Assembly (NCBI RefSeq): GCF_013423485.1
Contig: NZ_JABFFR010000050.1
Span: forward strand, 16,548 to 80,547
DNA: 64,000 nucleotides
Direction: 5' to 3'
Source: Azospirillum oleiclasticum
GTDB taxonomy: Bacteria > Pseudomonadota > Alphaproteobacteria > Azospirillales > Azospirillaceae
Shown piece by piece: positions 53,139-62,271 of the stretch; position 1 is the first letter of the stretch; every line of letters starts with the position of its first letter. The notes under the pieces are model-generated. The model saw only the letters and a list, made by a program, of their open reading frames with translations, searched no databases and had not been told where the DNA came from. The position numbers and the translations under genes are program-made.

Positions 53139-54263
53139 ATGGCCGGCCGGGTCGCGTGGAGCAAACGTGGTGCGTTGCCTCTTCTGGCGCTGGTCGCGCT
53201 GGGGTTGGCCGCCCCCGGTCTTGCCGGTTGCAAGGCGGAGGCGGACAGCGCCGCCGCCCCGGCGGAGGAGGTGCGGCCGGTGCGCGTCGCCACGGTGGTG
53301 CTGCGTCCCGCCGACGACGTGGCCCGCTACCCCGCCGTGATCCGCCCGCGGGTGGAGGCGGAGATCGGCTTCCGCATCGCCGGCAAGGTGGTGGAGCGGC
53401 TGGTCAGCACCGGCGCGCGGGTGGAGGAGGGGACGCCGCTCGCCCGCCTCGACCCCACCGACGTGGAGCTCCAGGTCCGCGCGGCCGAGGCGCAGCTCGC
53501 CTCCGCCAGGGCCGACGCCGCCAACGCCCGCGCCGATTTCCAGCGCTACACCCAGCTCCGCCAGGGCGACTGGGCGACCCAGCAGGAGTTCGACCGCCGC
53601 AAGGCGGTGCTGGACAAGGCCGATGCCCATGTGCGGGAGACGGAGGCGCAGCTCAAGGTCGTCGCCAACTCCGCCCGCTACACCACGCTGCTGGCCGACG
53701 GCCCCGGCGTGGTGACCGAGGTGCTGGTGGAGCCGGGGCAGGTGGTGGCGCAGGGCCGCACCGCCTTCCGCATCGCCCGGCTGGGGGAGCTCGAGGCGGT
53801 GGCCAACCTGCCCGAGCATCAGGTCGCCGGCCTGCCCGAGCGGGCGCTGGCGGTGGAGCTGTGGTCGCTGCCCGGCGTCTCCCTGCCCGCAACCCTGCGC
53901 GAGCTGGCGCCGGGGGCCGACGCCGGCACCCGCACCTTCCAGGCCCGCGTCTCGCTGCGCGAGCCGCCGCCGGCCGTGCAGATCGGCATGACGGCGACGC
54001 TGGTCGCCGTGCAGGGGCGCGGCGGCGCCGTCGCCCGCCTGCCGATGACCGCGCTGACCCAGCGCGGCCACGACCCCGCCGTGTGGGTGGTGGACCCCGA
54101 CGCCGGCAAGCTGGAGCTGCGGCCGGTCCAGGTCGCCGCCTTCGCCGGGGGCGAGGTGGTGGTGGCCGGTGGTGTGCGCGACGGCGAGCGGGTGGTGACC
54201 GCCGGCGTCCACAAGCTCGACCCGACGGTGAAGGTCCGGGTGTGGGCGGAGCCGGCGCCATGA
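53139..54263 (+). CDS. RND efflux membrane fusion (periplasmic adaptor) lipoprotein
   Basis: 374 residues. The lipobox LAGC (about residue 32) indicates a lipoprotein anchored in the inner membrane. Hairpin-forming coiled-coil helices (AAEAQLASARADAANARADFQRYTQL), a lipoyl half-motif (VEAEIGFRIAGKVVERLVSTGARVEEGTPLARL) and the beta-barrel domain are as in AcrA/HlyD-type adaptors. GGAGG lies 5 bases before the ATG. It overlaps the transporter gene by 4 bases (ATGA). Confidence 0.93.
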   Translation: MAGRVAWSKRGALPLLALVALGLAAPGLAGCKAEADSAAAPAEEVRPVRVATVVLRPADDVARYPAVIRPRVEAEIGFRIAGKVVERLVSTGARVEEGTPLARLDPTDVELQVRAAEAQLASARADAANARADFQRYTQLRQGDWATQQEFDRRKAVLDKADAHVRETEAQLKVVANSARYTTLLADGPGVVTEVLVEPGQVVAQGRTAFRIARLGELEAVANLPEHQVAGLPERALAVELWSLPGVSLPATLRELAPGADAGTRTFQARVSLREPPPAVQIGMTATLVAVQGRGGAVARLPMTALTQRGHDPAVWVVDPDAGKLELRPVQVAAFAGGEVVVAGGVRDGERVVTAGVHKLDPTVKVRVWAEPAP

Positions 54264-57200
54264 GTGGCCCGTCGAGTCACACCGCACCCGAGGACGGCGC
54301 CGCGCGCGAAGGGTTGAACCTGTCGGCCTGGGCGCTGTCGCACCGCACGCTGGTGCTGTTCCTGATCCTCGCCAGCGTGGTGGCGGGGGCGGTGGCCTAC
54401 CGCTCGCTGGGCCGCGCCGAGGACCCCTCCTTCACCTTCAAGGTGATGACCATCCGCACCGACTGGCCCGGAGCCACCGCGGCGGAGGTCGAGCGTCTCG
54501 TCACCGACCGCATCGAGAAGAAGCTGGAGGAGGTGCCCTACTACGACTTCGCCCGCAGCTATTCCAAGCCCGGCGAGTCCGTGGTCTTCCTGACGCTGAA
54601 GGACTACACGCCACCCAAACAGGTCGCCGACATCTGGTACCAGGCGCGGAAGAAGATCGGCGACATCCGCCACACCCTGCCCGACGGGGTGCGCGGGCCC
54701 TTCTTCAACGACGAGTTCGGCGACGTCTATTCCGCCATCTACGCCCTGATGGGGGAGGACTTCACGCCGGCACAGCTCAAGCGCATCGCCGAGGAGACGC
54801 GCGAGCGGCTGCTGCGCCTGCCCGACGTGCAGAAGGTGGACCTGATCGGCGCCCAGGACGAGCGCATCTATGTGGAGCTGTCGGTGCAGCGGCTCGCCAG
54901 CTTCGGCCTGCCCATCGACACGGTGATCGCCGCCCTGCAGCGCGAGAACGCCGTCGCCGCGGCCGGCGAGGTGGACAGCGGCCCGGCGCGCGTGCGGGTC
55001 CGCGTCGATATGGGCATCGACAGCGCCGAGAAGGTGCGCGGCATCCCCATCGAGGTGGACGGCCGGCTGCTCACCGTCGGCGACGTGGCCGACATCCGCC
55101 GCGGCTATGTGGATCCCAAGCGCCAGACCATGCGGGTGGGCGGCCGCGACGCCATCGGCGTGGGCGTCGTGATGGCCAAGGGCGGCAATGTGCTGACGCT
55201 GGGCGAGCGGCTGGCCGCGGAGATGGCGCGGGTGCGCGCCGGGCTGCCGGTGGGCGTGGAGCTCGCGCAGGTCAACGACCAGCCGGCGGTGGTCGAGCGC
55301 TCGGTGGGCGAGTTCATGAAGTCGCTGGCGGAGGCGCTGGCCATCGTCATGCTGGTCAGCTTCGTCAGCCTGGGCTGGCGAACCGGCATCGTGGTGGCGC
55401 TGGCGGTGCCGCTGGTGCTGGCGCTGACCCTGGTCGCCATGCTGCTGCTGGGCATCGACCTGCAGCGCATCTCGCTGGGGGCGCTGATCATCGCGCTGGG
55501 GCTGCTGGTGGACGACGCCATCATCGCGGTGGAGATGATGGTGGTGAAGATGGAGCAGGGCTGGGGCCGGATGAAGGCCGGCGCCTATGCCTGGACCTCG
55601 ACCGCCTTCCCCATGCTGACCGGCACGCTGGTGACGGCGGCGGGCTTCGTGCCGGTGGGGCTCGCCCGCTCGGCGGCGGGGGAATACACGAACTCGATCT
55701 TCTGGGTGGTCGGCATCTCGCTGCTGCTGTCCTGGGTGGTGGCGGTGATCTTCACCCCCTACCTCGGCTACAAGCTGCTGCCGACGCCCAAGCACGCCGC
55801 GGCCGGGCACGACGTCTACGACACCCGCTTCTACCGGGTGCTGCGCGCGGCGGTGACGGCCTGCGTGCGCTGGCGCTGGGCCACCATCCTGGCGACCGTG
55901 GGGGCCTTCGCCGCGGCGCTGGTGGGGTTCGGCTTCGTGCAGCAGCAGTTCTTCCCCTCGGCCAGCCGGCCGGAGCTGCTGGTCGACATCCGGCTGGCCG
56001 AGGGCGCCTCCTTCGACGCCACAGCGACTGACGTGGCGCGGATGGAGCGCATCCTGGCCGCCGACGACGGGGTTGAGCATTTCACCGCCTACACCGGCGG
56101 CGGCGCCCCGCGCTTCTACCTGCCGCTCGACCAGCAGCTTCCGACCGCCAACTTCGCGCAGTTCGTGGTCATGACCAAGGACCTGACCGTCCGCGAGCGG
56201 GTGCTGGCGGCGCTGACCGCGCGGGCCGAGACCGACTTCCCGGCGGCGCGCGTGCGCGTGGCGCGGCTGGAGAACGGGCCGCCGGTCGGCTATCCCGTGC
56301 AGTTCCGCGTGACCGGCAGCGACCCCGACACGCTGCGCCGCGCCGCCTACGCGCTGCGCGACCGCATGCGCGCCGACCCCAACCTGACCAACGTGCATCT
56401 GGACTGGGACGAGCTGTCCAAGCGCGTGCGGCTGGAGGTGGACATGGCGAAGGCCCGCGCGCTGGGGGTGACCCGGCAGGACCTGTCCAACGCCCTGCAA
56501 CTGCTGCTGGGCGGGGTGACCGTCACCCAGCACCGCGAGGGCACCGAGCTGATCGACGTGGTCGTGCGCACGCCCGACCGAGAGCGGCTGGATCTGGCGG
56601 GGCTCGGCGACCTCGCCGTGCGCACGGGACGCGGCACCATGGTGCCGCTGAGCCAGGTGGCGGTCCTGCGCTACGAGCTGGAGGAGCCGGTGCTGTGGCG
56701 CCGTGCCCGCGACACCACCATGACGGTGAAGGCCGACGTGACCGGCGGCCTGCAGGCCCCGATGGTCAGCCAGCGGGTCAACGCGGCGCTGGCCGACCTG
56801 CGCGCCCGGCTGCCCGACGGCTACCGCATCGACATGGGCGGCACCATCGAGGAGAGCGCCAAGGGCCAGAACTCCATCAACGCCATGCTGCCGGTGATGC
56901 TGCTGATCATGGTCACCACCCTGATGATCCAGCTCCAGAGCTTCTCGCAGCTCCTGCTGGTGCTGCTGACGGCGCCGCTCGGGCTGATCGGGGTGACGGC
57001 GGCGCTGCTGCTGACCGGCATGCCCTTCGGCTTCGTGGCGATGCTGGGGGTGATCGCGCTGGCCGGCATCATCATGCGCAACTCGGTCATCCTGGTGGAC
57101 CAGATCGAGCAGGATGTGCGCGCCGGCCACAGCCGCTGGACCGGCATCATCGAGGCCACCGTGCGTCGCACCCGGCCCATCGTGCTGACCGCCGCCGCCG

Positions 57201-57409
57201 CCATCCTGGCGATGATCCCGCTGACCCACAGCGTGTTCTGGGGGCCGATGGCGGTCGCCATGATGGGCGGGCTGGCCGGGGCGACGGTGCTGACGATCTT
57301 CTTCCTGCCCGCCCTCTACGCCGCCTGGTTCCGTGTGAAGGCGCCGGCCCGGCGCACCGAGCCTGCGGCGGGCGGGGCGTTGCGGCCGGTCATGATGGCG
57401 GCGGACTGA
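54260..57409 (+). CDS. RND-family multidrug efflux transporter
   Basis: 1049 residues, the usual HAE-1 length, twelve membrane helices and two large periplasmic loops. The proton-relay Asp pair lies in GLLVDDAIIAVEMM (TM4), and FKVMTIRTDWPGATAAEVERLVTD at the first loop is typical. Substrate is unknown. No outer-membrane factor gene follows, so it must use a channel encoded elsewhere. Confidence 0.95.
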   Translation: MSGPSSHTAPEDGAAREGLNLSAWALSHRTLVLFLILASVVAGAVAYRSLGRAEDPSFTFKVMTIRTDWPGATAAEVERLVTDRIEKKLEEVPYYDFARSYSKPGESVVFLTLKDYTPPKQVADIWYQARKKIGDIRHTLPDGVRGPFFNDEFGDVYSAIYALMGEDFTPAQLKRIAEETRERLLRLPDVQKVDLIGAQDERIYVELSVQRLASFGLPIDTVIAALQRENAVAAAGEVDSGPARVRVRVDMGIDSAEKVRGIPIEVDGRLLTVGDVADIRRGYVDPKRQTMRVGGRDAIGVGVVMAKGGNVLTLGERLAAEMARVRAGLPVGVELAQVNDQPAVVERSVGEFMKSLAEALAIVMLVSFVSLGWRTGIVVALAVPLVLALTLVAMLLLGIDLQRISLGALIIALGLLVDDAIIAVEMMVVKMEQGWGRMKAGAYAWTSTAFPMLTGTLVTAAGFVPVGLARSAAGEYTNSIFWVVGISLLLSWVVAVIFTPYLGYKLLPTPKHAAAGHDVYDTRFYRVLRAAVTACVRWRWATILATVGAFAAALVGFGFVQQQFFPSASRPELLVDIRLAEGASFDATATDVARMERILAADDGVEHFTAYTGGGAPRFYLPLDQQLPTANFAQFVVMTKDLTVRERVLAALTARAETDFPAARVRVARLENGPPVGYPVQFRVTGSDPDTLRRAAYALRDRMRADPNLTNVHLDWDELSKRVRLEVDMAKARALGVTRQDLSNALQLLLGGVTVTQHREGTELIDVVVRTPDRERLDLAGLGDLAVRTGRGTMVPLSQVAVLRYELEEPVLWRRARDTTMTVKADVTGGLQAPMVSQRVNAALADLRARLPDGYRIDMGGTIEESAKGQNSINAMLPVMLLIMVTTLMIQLQSFSQLLLVLLTAPLGLIGVTAALLLTGMPFGFVAMLGVIALAGIIMRNSVILVDQIEQDVRAGHSRWTGIIEATVRRTRPIVLTAAAAILAMIPLTHSVFWGPMAVAMMGGLAGATVLTIFFLPALYAAWFRVKAPARRTEPAAGGALRPVMMAAD

Positions 57410-57516
57410 TCGGTATCCTCCCGTCCGCGATCGCGGTGCCAACCCGTGGTTGGACGGGCCCGGATGCTTGCGCTATGGTGCCACCGCATAAGAACGCGTG
57501 TGGCTAGGGGGCAGGT

Positions 57517-58470
57517 ATGAAGGGGTGGTGGGCGCGCGCCGCGGTGGCGGTCGTCGCGGCGTGGGTTGCCGTGGGTGCGGAGCGGGCCGAGGCGAAGCCG
57601 CTGACGCTGGCGACGGGGCCGGAGCTGGCGACCTATTTTCCGGTCGGTGTGGCGTTGCGCATGCTGCTGGAGCAGTCGCCCGCCGCGTCCGGTGTGGAGC
57701 TGGCGGTCCTGCCGACCAAGGGATCGGTGGACAATCTGGACGGGCTGCGGGCCGGCCGTTTCGATCTGGCGATCGTGCAGGCCGATCTGGAGCTGGACGC
57801 CTTCCGCGGCACCGGCGTGTTCGCCGCCTCCGGCCGTTTCGAGACCTTGCGCTCGGTCATGTCCCTGCATGAGGAGGGGCTCGCCCTGGTGGTGCGCCCG
57901 GATGTGAAGGTCAAGGATCTGAAGGGGCTGAAGGGCCGCAAGGTGGATCTGGGCGCGGTCGGTTCCGGCGGGCGGCCGATCGTGGAGCGGCTGACGGCGT
58001 CGCTGGGCGTGAAGCCGGTGGAACTCCGCTCCGGCGAGTCCGCCGCCGCGCTGTGCGACCGCCGCATCGACGCCGCCTTCCTGTTCATCGGCCACCCCAG
58101 CCCGGTGCTGGTGGACGCGCTGTCGCGCTGCAAGGCGCGGCTGCTGCCGGTGGTCGGCCCCCTGGCGGAGGCGCTGATCCACGACGTGCCGGTGGTGACC
58201 GCGACCAGCATCCCGGTCGACCTCTACCCCACCGTGCGCAAGCCGGTGCCGACGCTGGGCGTGCGCGCCGTTCTGGTGGCCCGCGCCGACACGCCGGACG
58301 CGGCGCTGACCGCCATCCTCACCACCGTCCAGCAGAACCGCGACCTGTTGCGCATGATGAACCCCGCCCTGTCCGACCTGCGCGACCGCAGCCTGAAGCC
58401 GGAAGTGGGCGCCGTGCCGCTTCACCCGGCCGCGGAGCGCTTCTTCGAGGGGGCGGGGAAGGTCAACTGA
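57517..58470 (+). CDS. TAXI-family TRAP periplasmic binding protein
   Basis: 317 residues with a signal peptide (MKGWWARAAVAVVAAWVAVGAERAEA). The type II fold is seen in LTLATGPELATYFPVGVALR, GRFDLAIVQADLELDAF and the central HEEGLALVVRPDVKVKDLKGLKGRKVDLGAVGSGG. TAXI proteins deliver solutes to TRAP permeases, but no TRAP membrane subunit (DctM/DctQ) is near, so it is an orphan. AGGGGGC precedes the ATG. Confidence 0.82.
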   Translation: MKGWWARAAVAVVAAWVAVGAERAEAKPLTLATGPELATYFPVGVALRMLLEQSPAASGVELAVLPTKGSVDNLDGLRAGRFDLAIVQADLELDAFRGTGVFAASGRFETLRSVMSLHEEGLALVVRPDVKVKDLKGLKGRKVDLGAVGSGGRPIVERLTASLGVKPVELRSGESAAALCDRRIDAAFLFIGHPSPVLVDALSRCKARLLPVVGPLAEALIHDVPVVTATSIPVDLYPTVRKPVPTLGVRAVLVARADTPDAALTAILTTVQQNRDLLRMMNPALSDLRDRSLKPEVGAVPLHPAAERFFEGAGKVN

Positions 58471-58485
58471 TGGGGATGACCGAGC

Positions 58486-58800
58486 CTATCGGCCTTGCTG
58501 GATCAGAAGGTCGATAGCGGCGATAATCCGGGTGTGCTCGTGGTCGAAGCTGGCGACCACGGGCCCCAGGAACCGCGCTGGAATGGCGACGATCTGAAGC
58601 GGGTTCAGGATCACCGGGGTGCCTTCGATCAGAAACTCCGGATTGAGCGTCCGGTCCCGGTAATCGACTTCGTGCGCCGCCACCAGCGGCACGACCACAC
58701 GGTCGGGGCGGTTTTCCCACCGGTTGCCTTGAACGACCACCAGGTAGGGAATGGCGGTCCTGTTGCGTCCGGGATTGCGGTGGACGTCGAACTGCGCCAT
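58486..58800 (-). CDS. ccdB: CcdB-type toxin (gyrase poison)
   Basis: 104 residues, the length of F-plasmid CcdB (101). The family strand order is visible: MAQFDVHRNPGRNRTAIPYLVVVQGN, RVVVPLVAAHEV, LNPEFLIEGTPVILNPLQIVAIPARFLG. It poisons DNA gyrase. The C-terminus LLIQQGR lacks the W-G-I of F CcdB, so potency may differ. The start overlaps the ccdA stop (ATGA), the standard antitoxin-toxin arrangement. Confidence 0.88.
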   Translation of the reverse strand: MAQFDVHRNPGRNRTAIPYLVVVQGNRWENRPDRVVVPLVAAHEVDYRDRTLNPEFLIEGTPVILNPLQIVAIPARFLGPVVASFDHEHTRIIAAIDLLIQQGR

Positions 58801-59111
58801 CAGCGCTCCCCGCTCTCCCATTCGTCCGTCGGATCGGGCCAGAAATGCTGGCTCCACTCCTGCGCGAAACTGCCGTGCTTCTCATCGAACGCGTTCCAGG
58901 AGGCGACCACCTTCTCCCAATGTCCGGGAGCCTTCTCCTGCTTCTCGCGTTCGGATCGCGCCCAGTCGGCGAGCAGGGTCTCGATGGTGTCCGACAGATT
59001 GTCGGTGTAGGTCTGGGCGACGCGCACCAGATCTTCGTTCAGCGTCACGTTCACGTGGCGCTTCGCGGCCGTGGTGTCGTAGCCGTCGTCCGGTTTCCGC
59101 ACATGGCTCAT
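58800..59111 (-). CDS. ccdA: CcdA-type antitoxin
   Basis: 103 residues, longer than F CcdA (72). The N-terminal ribbon-helix-helix part has KRHVNVTLNEDLVRVAQTYTDNLSDTIETLL; the C-terminal EREKQEKAPGHWEKVVASWNAFDEKHGSF followed by WSQHFWP segment is the disordered toxin-binding region. Promoter autoregulation is expected. The ATG at 59111 is chosen by the RHH layout; the frame extends further upstream. Confidence 0.85.
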   Translation of the reverse strand: MSHVRKPDDGYDTTAAKRHVNVTLNEDLVRVAQTYTDNLSDTIETLLADWARSEREKQEKAPGHWEKVVASWNAFDEKHGSFAQEWSQHFWPDPTDEWESGER

Positions 59112-59151
59112 TGCCGGTCGTCCCTGATCCCGGAATAGGGAGGCTGTCAGG

Positions 59152-59676
59152 TTAAGGCTCATCGGTCCGGGCGGCAATCCCCCGCCTGCGCGGCCGGATC
59201 TCCGCCAGGGTCACGGGGCGGAAGTCCCACACGTCGACGCCGACGTCGATCTGGCGGGGCAGGGGCTTGAGTTGGCCGTGGCTGTGGCCGTGCAGGTTCA
59301 GCGCACCCTTGTGCATGGCGTTCCAGGTGCGGAAGGCGTAGTGCCCCAGGACCAGCGGCGTGCCGTCCACCGTGATCTCCGCGTAATGGCCGGTGCTGGC
59401 CCAGCCGGGCAGGGACAGGGTGTCCGGGCCGTCGTTGTTGCCGGCCAGCAGATGCTTGGTGCCGTTCAGCCGGTCCAGCAGGGCCGCCATGGCGTCCCGC
59501 TTGTGGCGGAGCGCGAAGTCGCCCAGGTGCCAGACCGTGTCGTCCGCGCCGACGGTGGCGTTCCAGCGCGCCACCATCGCCTCGTCCATCTCGGCCACCG
59601 ACCCGAAGGGCCGGCGGAAGCGGCCGAGCGCGCCGGCGTGTCCGAAATGGGTGTCGCTGGTGAAATAGACGGTCAT
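59152..59676 (-). CDS. Metallophosphoesterase
   Basis: 174 residues, calcineurin-like. The dimetal motifs are in order: DTHFGH (Asp8, His10), GDFAL, GNND and HGHSHGQ. Relatives hydrolyse phosphodiesters or nucleotides; the substrate is unknown. No signal peptide, so cytoplasmic. Confidence 0.88.
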   Translation of the reverse strand: MTVYFTSDTHFGHAGALGRFRRPFGSVAEMDEAMVARWNATVGADDTVWHLGDFALRHKRDAMAALLDRLNGTKHLLAGNNDGPDTLSLPGWASTGHYAEITVDGTPLVLGHYAFRTWNAMHKGALNLHGHSHGQLKPLPRQIDVGVDVWDFRPVTLAEIRPRRRGIAARTDEP

Positions 59677-59722
59677 GCCCGGTCAACGCCGATCCGGGCC
59701 GTCCGGTCCACCGGCGCCGGCG

Positions 59723-59971
59723 TCAGTGGTGGTGGCCGTGGTCGCCGCCCTCGGCCCCCGGGTCCATCAGCTTGTGCATGTGCACGATGAAGTAGCGCAT
59801 GTGCGCGTCGTCGATGGTGGCGCCGGTGGCGCCGCGCCACGCCTTGTAGGCGCTGTCGTAGTTGGGGAAGATGCCGACGATGTGGAGCTTGTTGGGATCG
59901 ACGAACTCGGTGCTGTCGGGGCGCACGAGCTGTCCGCCGAACACCAGATGGAGCAACTGCTTGTCGGGCAT
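59723..59971 (-). CDS. DUF4170 family protein
   Basis: 82 residues. KQLLHLVFGGQL, HIVGIFPNYDSAYKAWRG and DDAHMRYFIVHMHKLMDP make up the DUF4170 domain, which is widespread in alphaproteobacteria and of unknown function. A His-rich tail (DHGHHH) follows and could bind metal. AGGA lies 9 bases before the ATG at 59971; two further in-frame starts upstream would add a Pro-rich extension. Confidence 0.85.
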   Translation of the reverse strand: MPDKQLLHLVFGGQLVRPDSTEFVDPNKLHIVGIFPNYDSAYKAWRGATGATIDDAHMRYFIVHMHKLMDPGAEGGDHGHHH

Positions 59972-60201
59972 GGCCGGGGGTCCTGTCGGGGGGTTGCGGT
60001 CTGCCATTCTCATAACCGCCCGGCGGGCTGTCCTTCAAGTGCGCACAGGCCCCTGTTTGTTGCATCGCAACAGACACCATGTCGCACCCCTCACGGAGTT
60101 GTGAACGGGGAAAGCCATGTCAGCTTCGGGGTGATCGGAATAAGTGGTGTGCGGCAGCGTCCAGGGTTGTTGAAGCAACCTGAAACCGGGGGAACCACAC
60201 G

Positions 60202-60663
60202 ATGGCTTCGCGCAAATTTCTGACCATTACCGCCGCGTCCACGCTCCTTGCCTGCCTTGCCTGCACCGCGGTGGCGCAGGACAAGGAGTCCGTCATGAAG
60301 ATGCGCGAGCAGACCATGAAGACCATGGGCGGGGCCATGCAGGCCACGGGCAAGTTCGTGAAGAACGAGGGCGGCACCGTGGACGACGTGAAGGCCGCCG
60401 CGGCGCGCCTGACCGAGGCCGCGTCGAAGGACATCGCCAGCCTGTTCCCGGCCGGCTCCACCGGCGGCGAGAGCCGTGCCAAGCCGGAGATCTGGACGAG
60501 CTGGGATGTCTTCGCCAAGCAGTGGGCCGACCTGAAGCCCGCCGCCGCCAAGCTGACCGAGGCCGCCGCCAGCGGCGACCGCCAGCAGATCGCCGCCGCC
60601 ATGGGCGGGGTCGGCAAGGCCTGCGGCACCTGCCACGACCAGTTCCGCGCGCCCAAGCAGTAA
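60202..60663 (+). CDS. Cytochrome c' / c-556 family protein
   Basis: 153 residues with a signal peptide (about 1-25, cleavage after AVAQ). A four-helix bundle with a single C-terminal heme site CGTCH (141-145), the arrangement of cytochrome c'. The usual roles are NO binding or electron transfer in the periplasm. GGGGGAA lies before the ATG. The diheme cytochrome gene follows after 36 bases. Confidence 0.88.
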   Translation: MASRKFLTITAASTLLACLACTAVAQDKESVMKMREQTMKTMGGAMQATGKFVKNEGGTVDDVKAAAARLTEAASKDIASLFPAGSTGGESRAKPEIWTSWDVFAKQWADLKPAAAKLTEAAASGDRQQIAAAMGGVGKACGTCHDQFRAPKQ

Positions 60664-60699
60664 CCGGCGCGAAACGGCAACAACGGAAGACCCCGTCCC

Positions 60700-61584
60700 A
60701 TGGGCCACCGCAGCCTCATCCTGGCGATCACCCTGGTGCCGGTGGCCCTTGCGGCGTCCGGCCCGTCGGCGGTCGCGGCCGAAACGCCGCCCGCCGACGC
60801 GGTCCGGCGCGGGGAATATGTGTTCAACGCGGCCGGCTGCCTCGGCTGCCACACCGACGAGAAGGGCGGCGGGGCGCCCTTGGCCGGCGGGCGCGGGCTT
60901 GCCACGCCCTTCGGCACCTTCCACACCCCGAATATCACCCCCGACCCCACCCACGGCATCGGCCGCTGGACCGAGGCGCAATTCGTCAAGGCCTTCCGCG
61001 AGGGGGAGGGGCCGGGCGGCACGCACCTGTTCCCCGCCTTCCCCTACGCCAGCTACACGCGGATGACGGACGCCGACCTGAAGGACCTGCGCGCCTATCT
61101 GATGACGCGCCCGGCCTCGGCCCAGGCGAACCGCCCGCACGATCTGGACCCGCCCTTCGGCTGGCGCTTCCTGCTGCCGGTGTGGAAGGCACTCTATCTG
61201 GACGAGGGGCCGCTGCCCGACGATCCCTCGAAACCCGCGGAGTGGAACCGCGGCCGCTATCTGGTGGAGGCGCTCGGTCATTGCGGCGAATGCCACACGC
61301 CGCGCGACTGGATGGGCGGCATGGACCAGGACCGCCGCTTCGCCGGCAGCTCGGAAGGGCCCGAGGGCGACAAGATCCCCAACATCACCCCCGAGCCCAA
61401 GGCCGGCATCGGCGGCTGGTCGGTGGGCGACATCGCCTCCTTCCTGGAGATCGGCATGACCCCCGACGGCGACTTCGTCGGCAGCGGCATGGGCGAGGTG
61501 ATCCGCAACAGCACCTCCAAACTCACCCCGGAGGACCGGCGGGCCATCGCCGTCTACCTGAAGAGCGTGCCCGCGGTGAAGTGA
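60700..61584 (+). CDS. Diheme cytochrome c
   Basis: 294 residues with a signal peptide (about 1-27). Two heme-binding sites, CLGCH (47-51) and CGECH (195-199), each followed by a matching repeat domain with HTPNITPD and NITPEP. This matches periplasmic diheme c-type subunits of dehydrogenases such as alcohol/aldehyde dehydrogenase cytochromes; no dehydrogenase subunit is next to it. It is one operon with the cytochrome c' gene. Confidence 0.88.
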   Translation: MGHRSLILAITLVPVALAASGPSAVAAETPPADAVRRGEYVFNAAGCLGCHTDEKGGGAPLAGGRGLATPFGTFHTPNITPDPTHGIGRWTEAQFVKAFREGEGPGGTHLFPAFPYASYTRMTDADLKDLRAYLMTRPASAQANRPHDLDPPFGWRFLLPVWKALYLDEGPLPDDPSKPAEWNRGRYLVEALGHCGECHTPRDWMGGMDQDRRFAGSSEGPEGDKIPNITPEPKAGIGGWSVGDIASFLEIGMTPDGDFVGSGMGEVIRNSTSKLTPEDRRAIAVYLKSVPAVK

Positions 61585-61595
61585 CGCCGCGTCCT

Positions 61596-61622
61596 CCCTC
61601 GCCCGCCTCCGGCGGGAGAGGG
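61596..61622. repeat. GC-rich inverted repeat (CCCTC-family), copy 5
   Basis: CCCTCGCCCGCC (61596-61607) and GGCGGGAGAGGG (61611-61622) form a 12-base stem with one mismatch and a 3-base loop, between the convergent cytochrome and FrnE-like genes. It probably serves as their shared terminator. Confidence 0.7.
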
Positions 61623-61626
61623 TGCC

Positions 61627-62271
61627 TCACGCAGAACCCGCGCCGCCGAACAGCGCCTGCTCGACCGCGCCGGCGACCTGTTCGTAGGGCTGGGCGCCGC
61701 TGACCAGCAGGGGCGGGCCGCCGAGCGTCTCGTCCGGCACCACCACGATGGCCGGGACACCGGTCAGCCCCATGCGCTGGGCCAGCCGCAGGTCGGCCTC
61801 GACCACCTCGCGGAAGCGTCCGCTGCGCAGCGCGTCCAGCAGGGCGCCGGCGTCGAGCCCGACGGTGGCGGCGAGGTCGAGCAGCACACGCTCGTCGCCG
61901 ATGTCCAGCCCCTCCTCGAAAAAGGCGCGGAACAGCGCGCTGTGCAGCACGCCGAGCTGGCCGACGCTGCGGGCGTAGGCGGCGGCCTCGTGCGCCCTGC
62001 GGCTGCGCGGCTGCACCGGCGGCAGGCGGATCGTGACGCCGCGCTCCTCCGCCATCGGGTAGACCGACCGCTCCCACACCTCGTGCAGGTCGTCGCCGTC
62101 GGGATCGAGCGTCGGTACGGGGTCGGGGCGCAGCTCGAAGGGGCGCCAGTCGATGGCGATCTGGTCGCCGTAATCCTCCAGCACCCGCTCCAGCACGGGC
62201 ATCTCCAGGTAGCAGAACGGGCAGACATAGTCCGACCAGACGACGAGGCGGACGGTGGGCGTTGCGGTCAT
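61627..62271 (-). CDS. DsbA-family (FrnE-like) oxidoreductase
   Basis: 214 residues. Thioredoxin-fold with the active-site CPFC (Cys17, Cys20) in WSDYVCPFCYLEMPVLERVL and a C-terminal MGLTGVPAIVVV cis-Pro region. No signal peptide, so cytoplasmic, as in the FrnE/2-hydroxychromene-isomerase-like group. The ATG at 62271 has AGGAG 5 bases upstream; the longer frame to 62343 lacks one. Confidence 0.88.
   Translation of the reverse strand: MTATPTVRLVVWSDYVCPFCYLEMPVLERVLEDYGDQIAIDWRPFELRPDPVPTLDPDGDDLHEVWERSVYPMAEERGVTIRLPPVQPRSRRAHEAAAYARSVGQLGVLHSALFRAFFEEGLDIGDERVLLDLAATVGLDAGALLDALRSGRFREVVEADLRLAQRMGLTGVPAIVVVPDETLGGPPLLVSGAQPYEQVAGAVEQALFGGAGSA

Noticed and set aside
53819..57442. Very long open frame opposite the RND transporter
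   Set aside because: Composition is His/Asp/Gln-rich nonsense typical of antisense reading of GC-rich DNA; the + strand has the full RND motifs.
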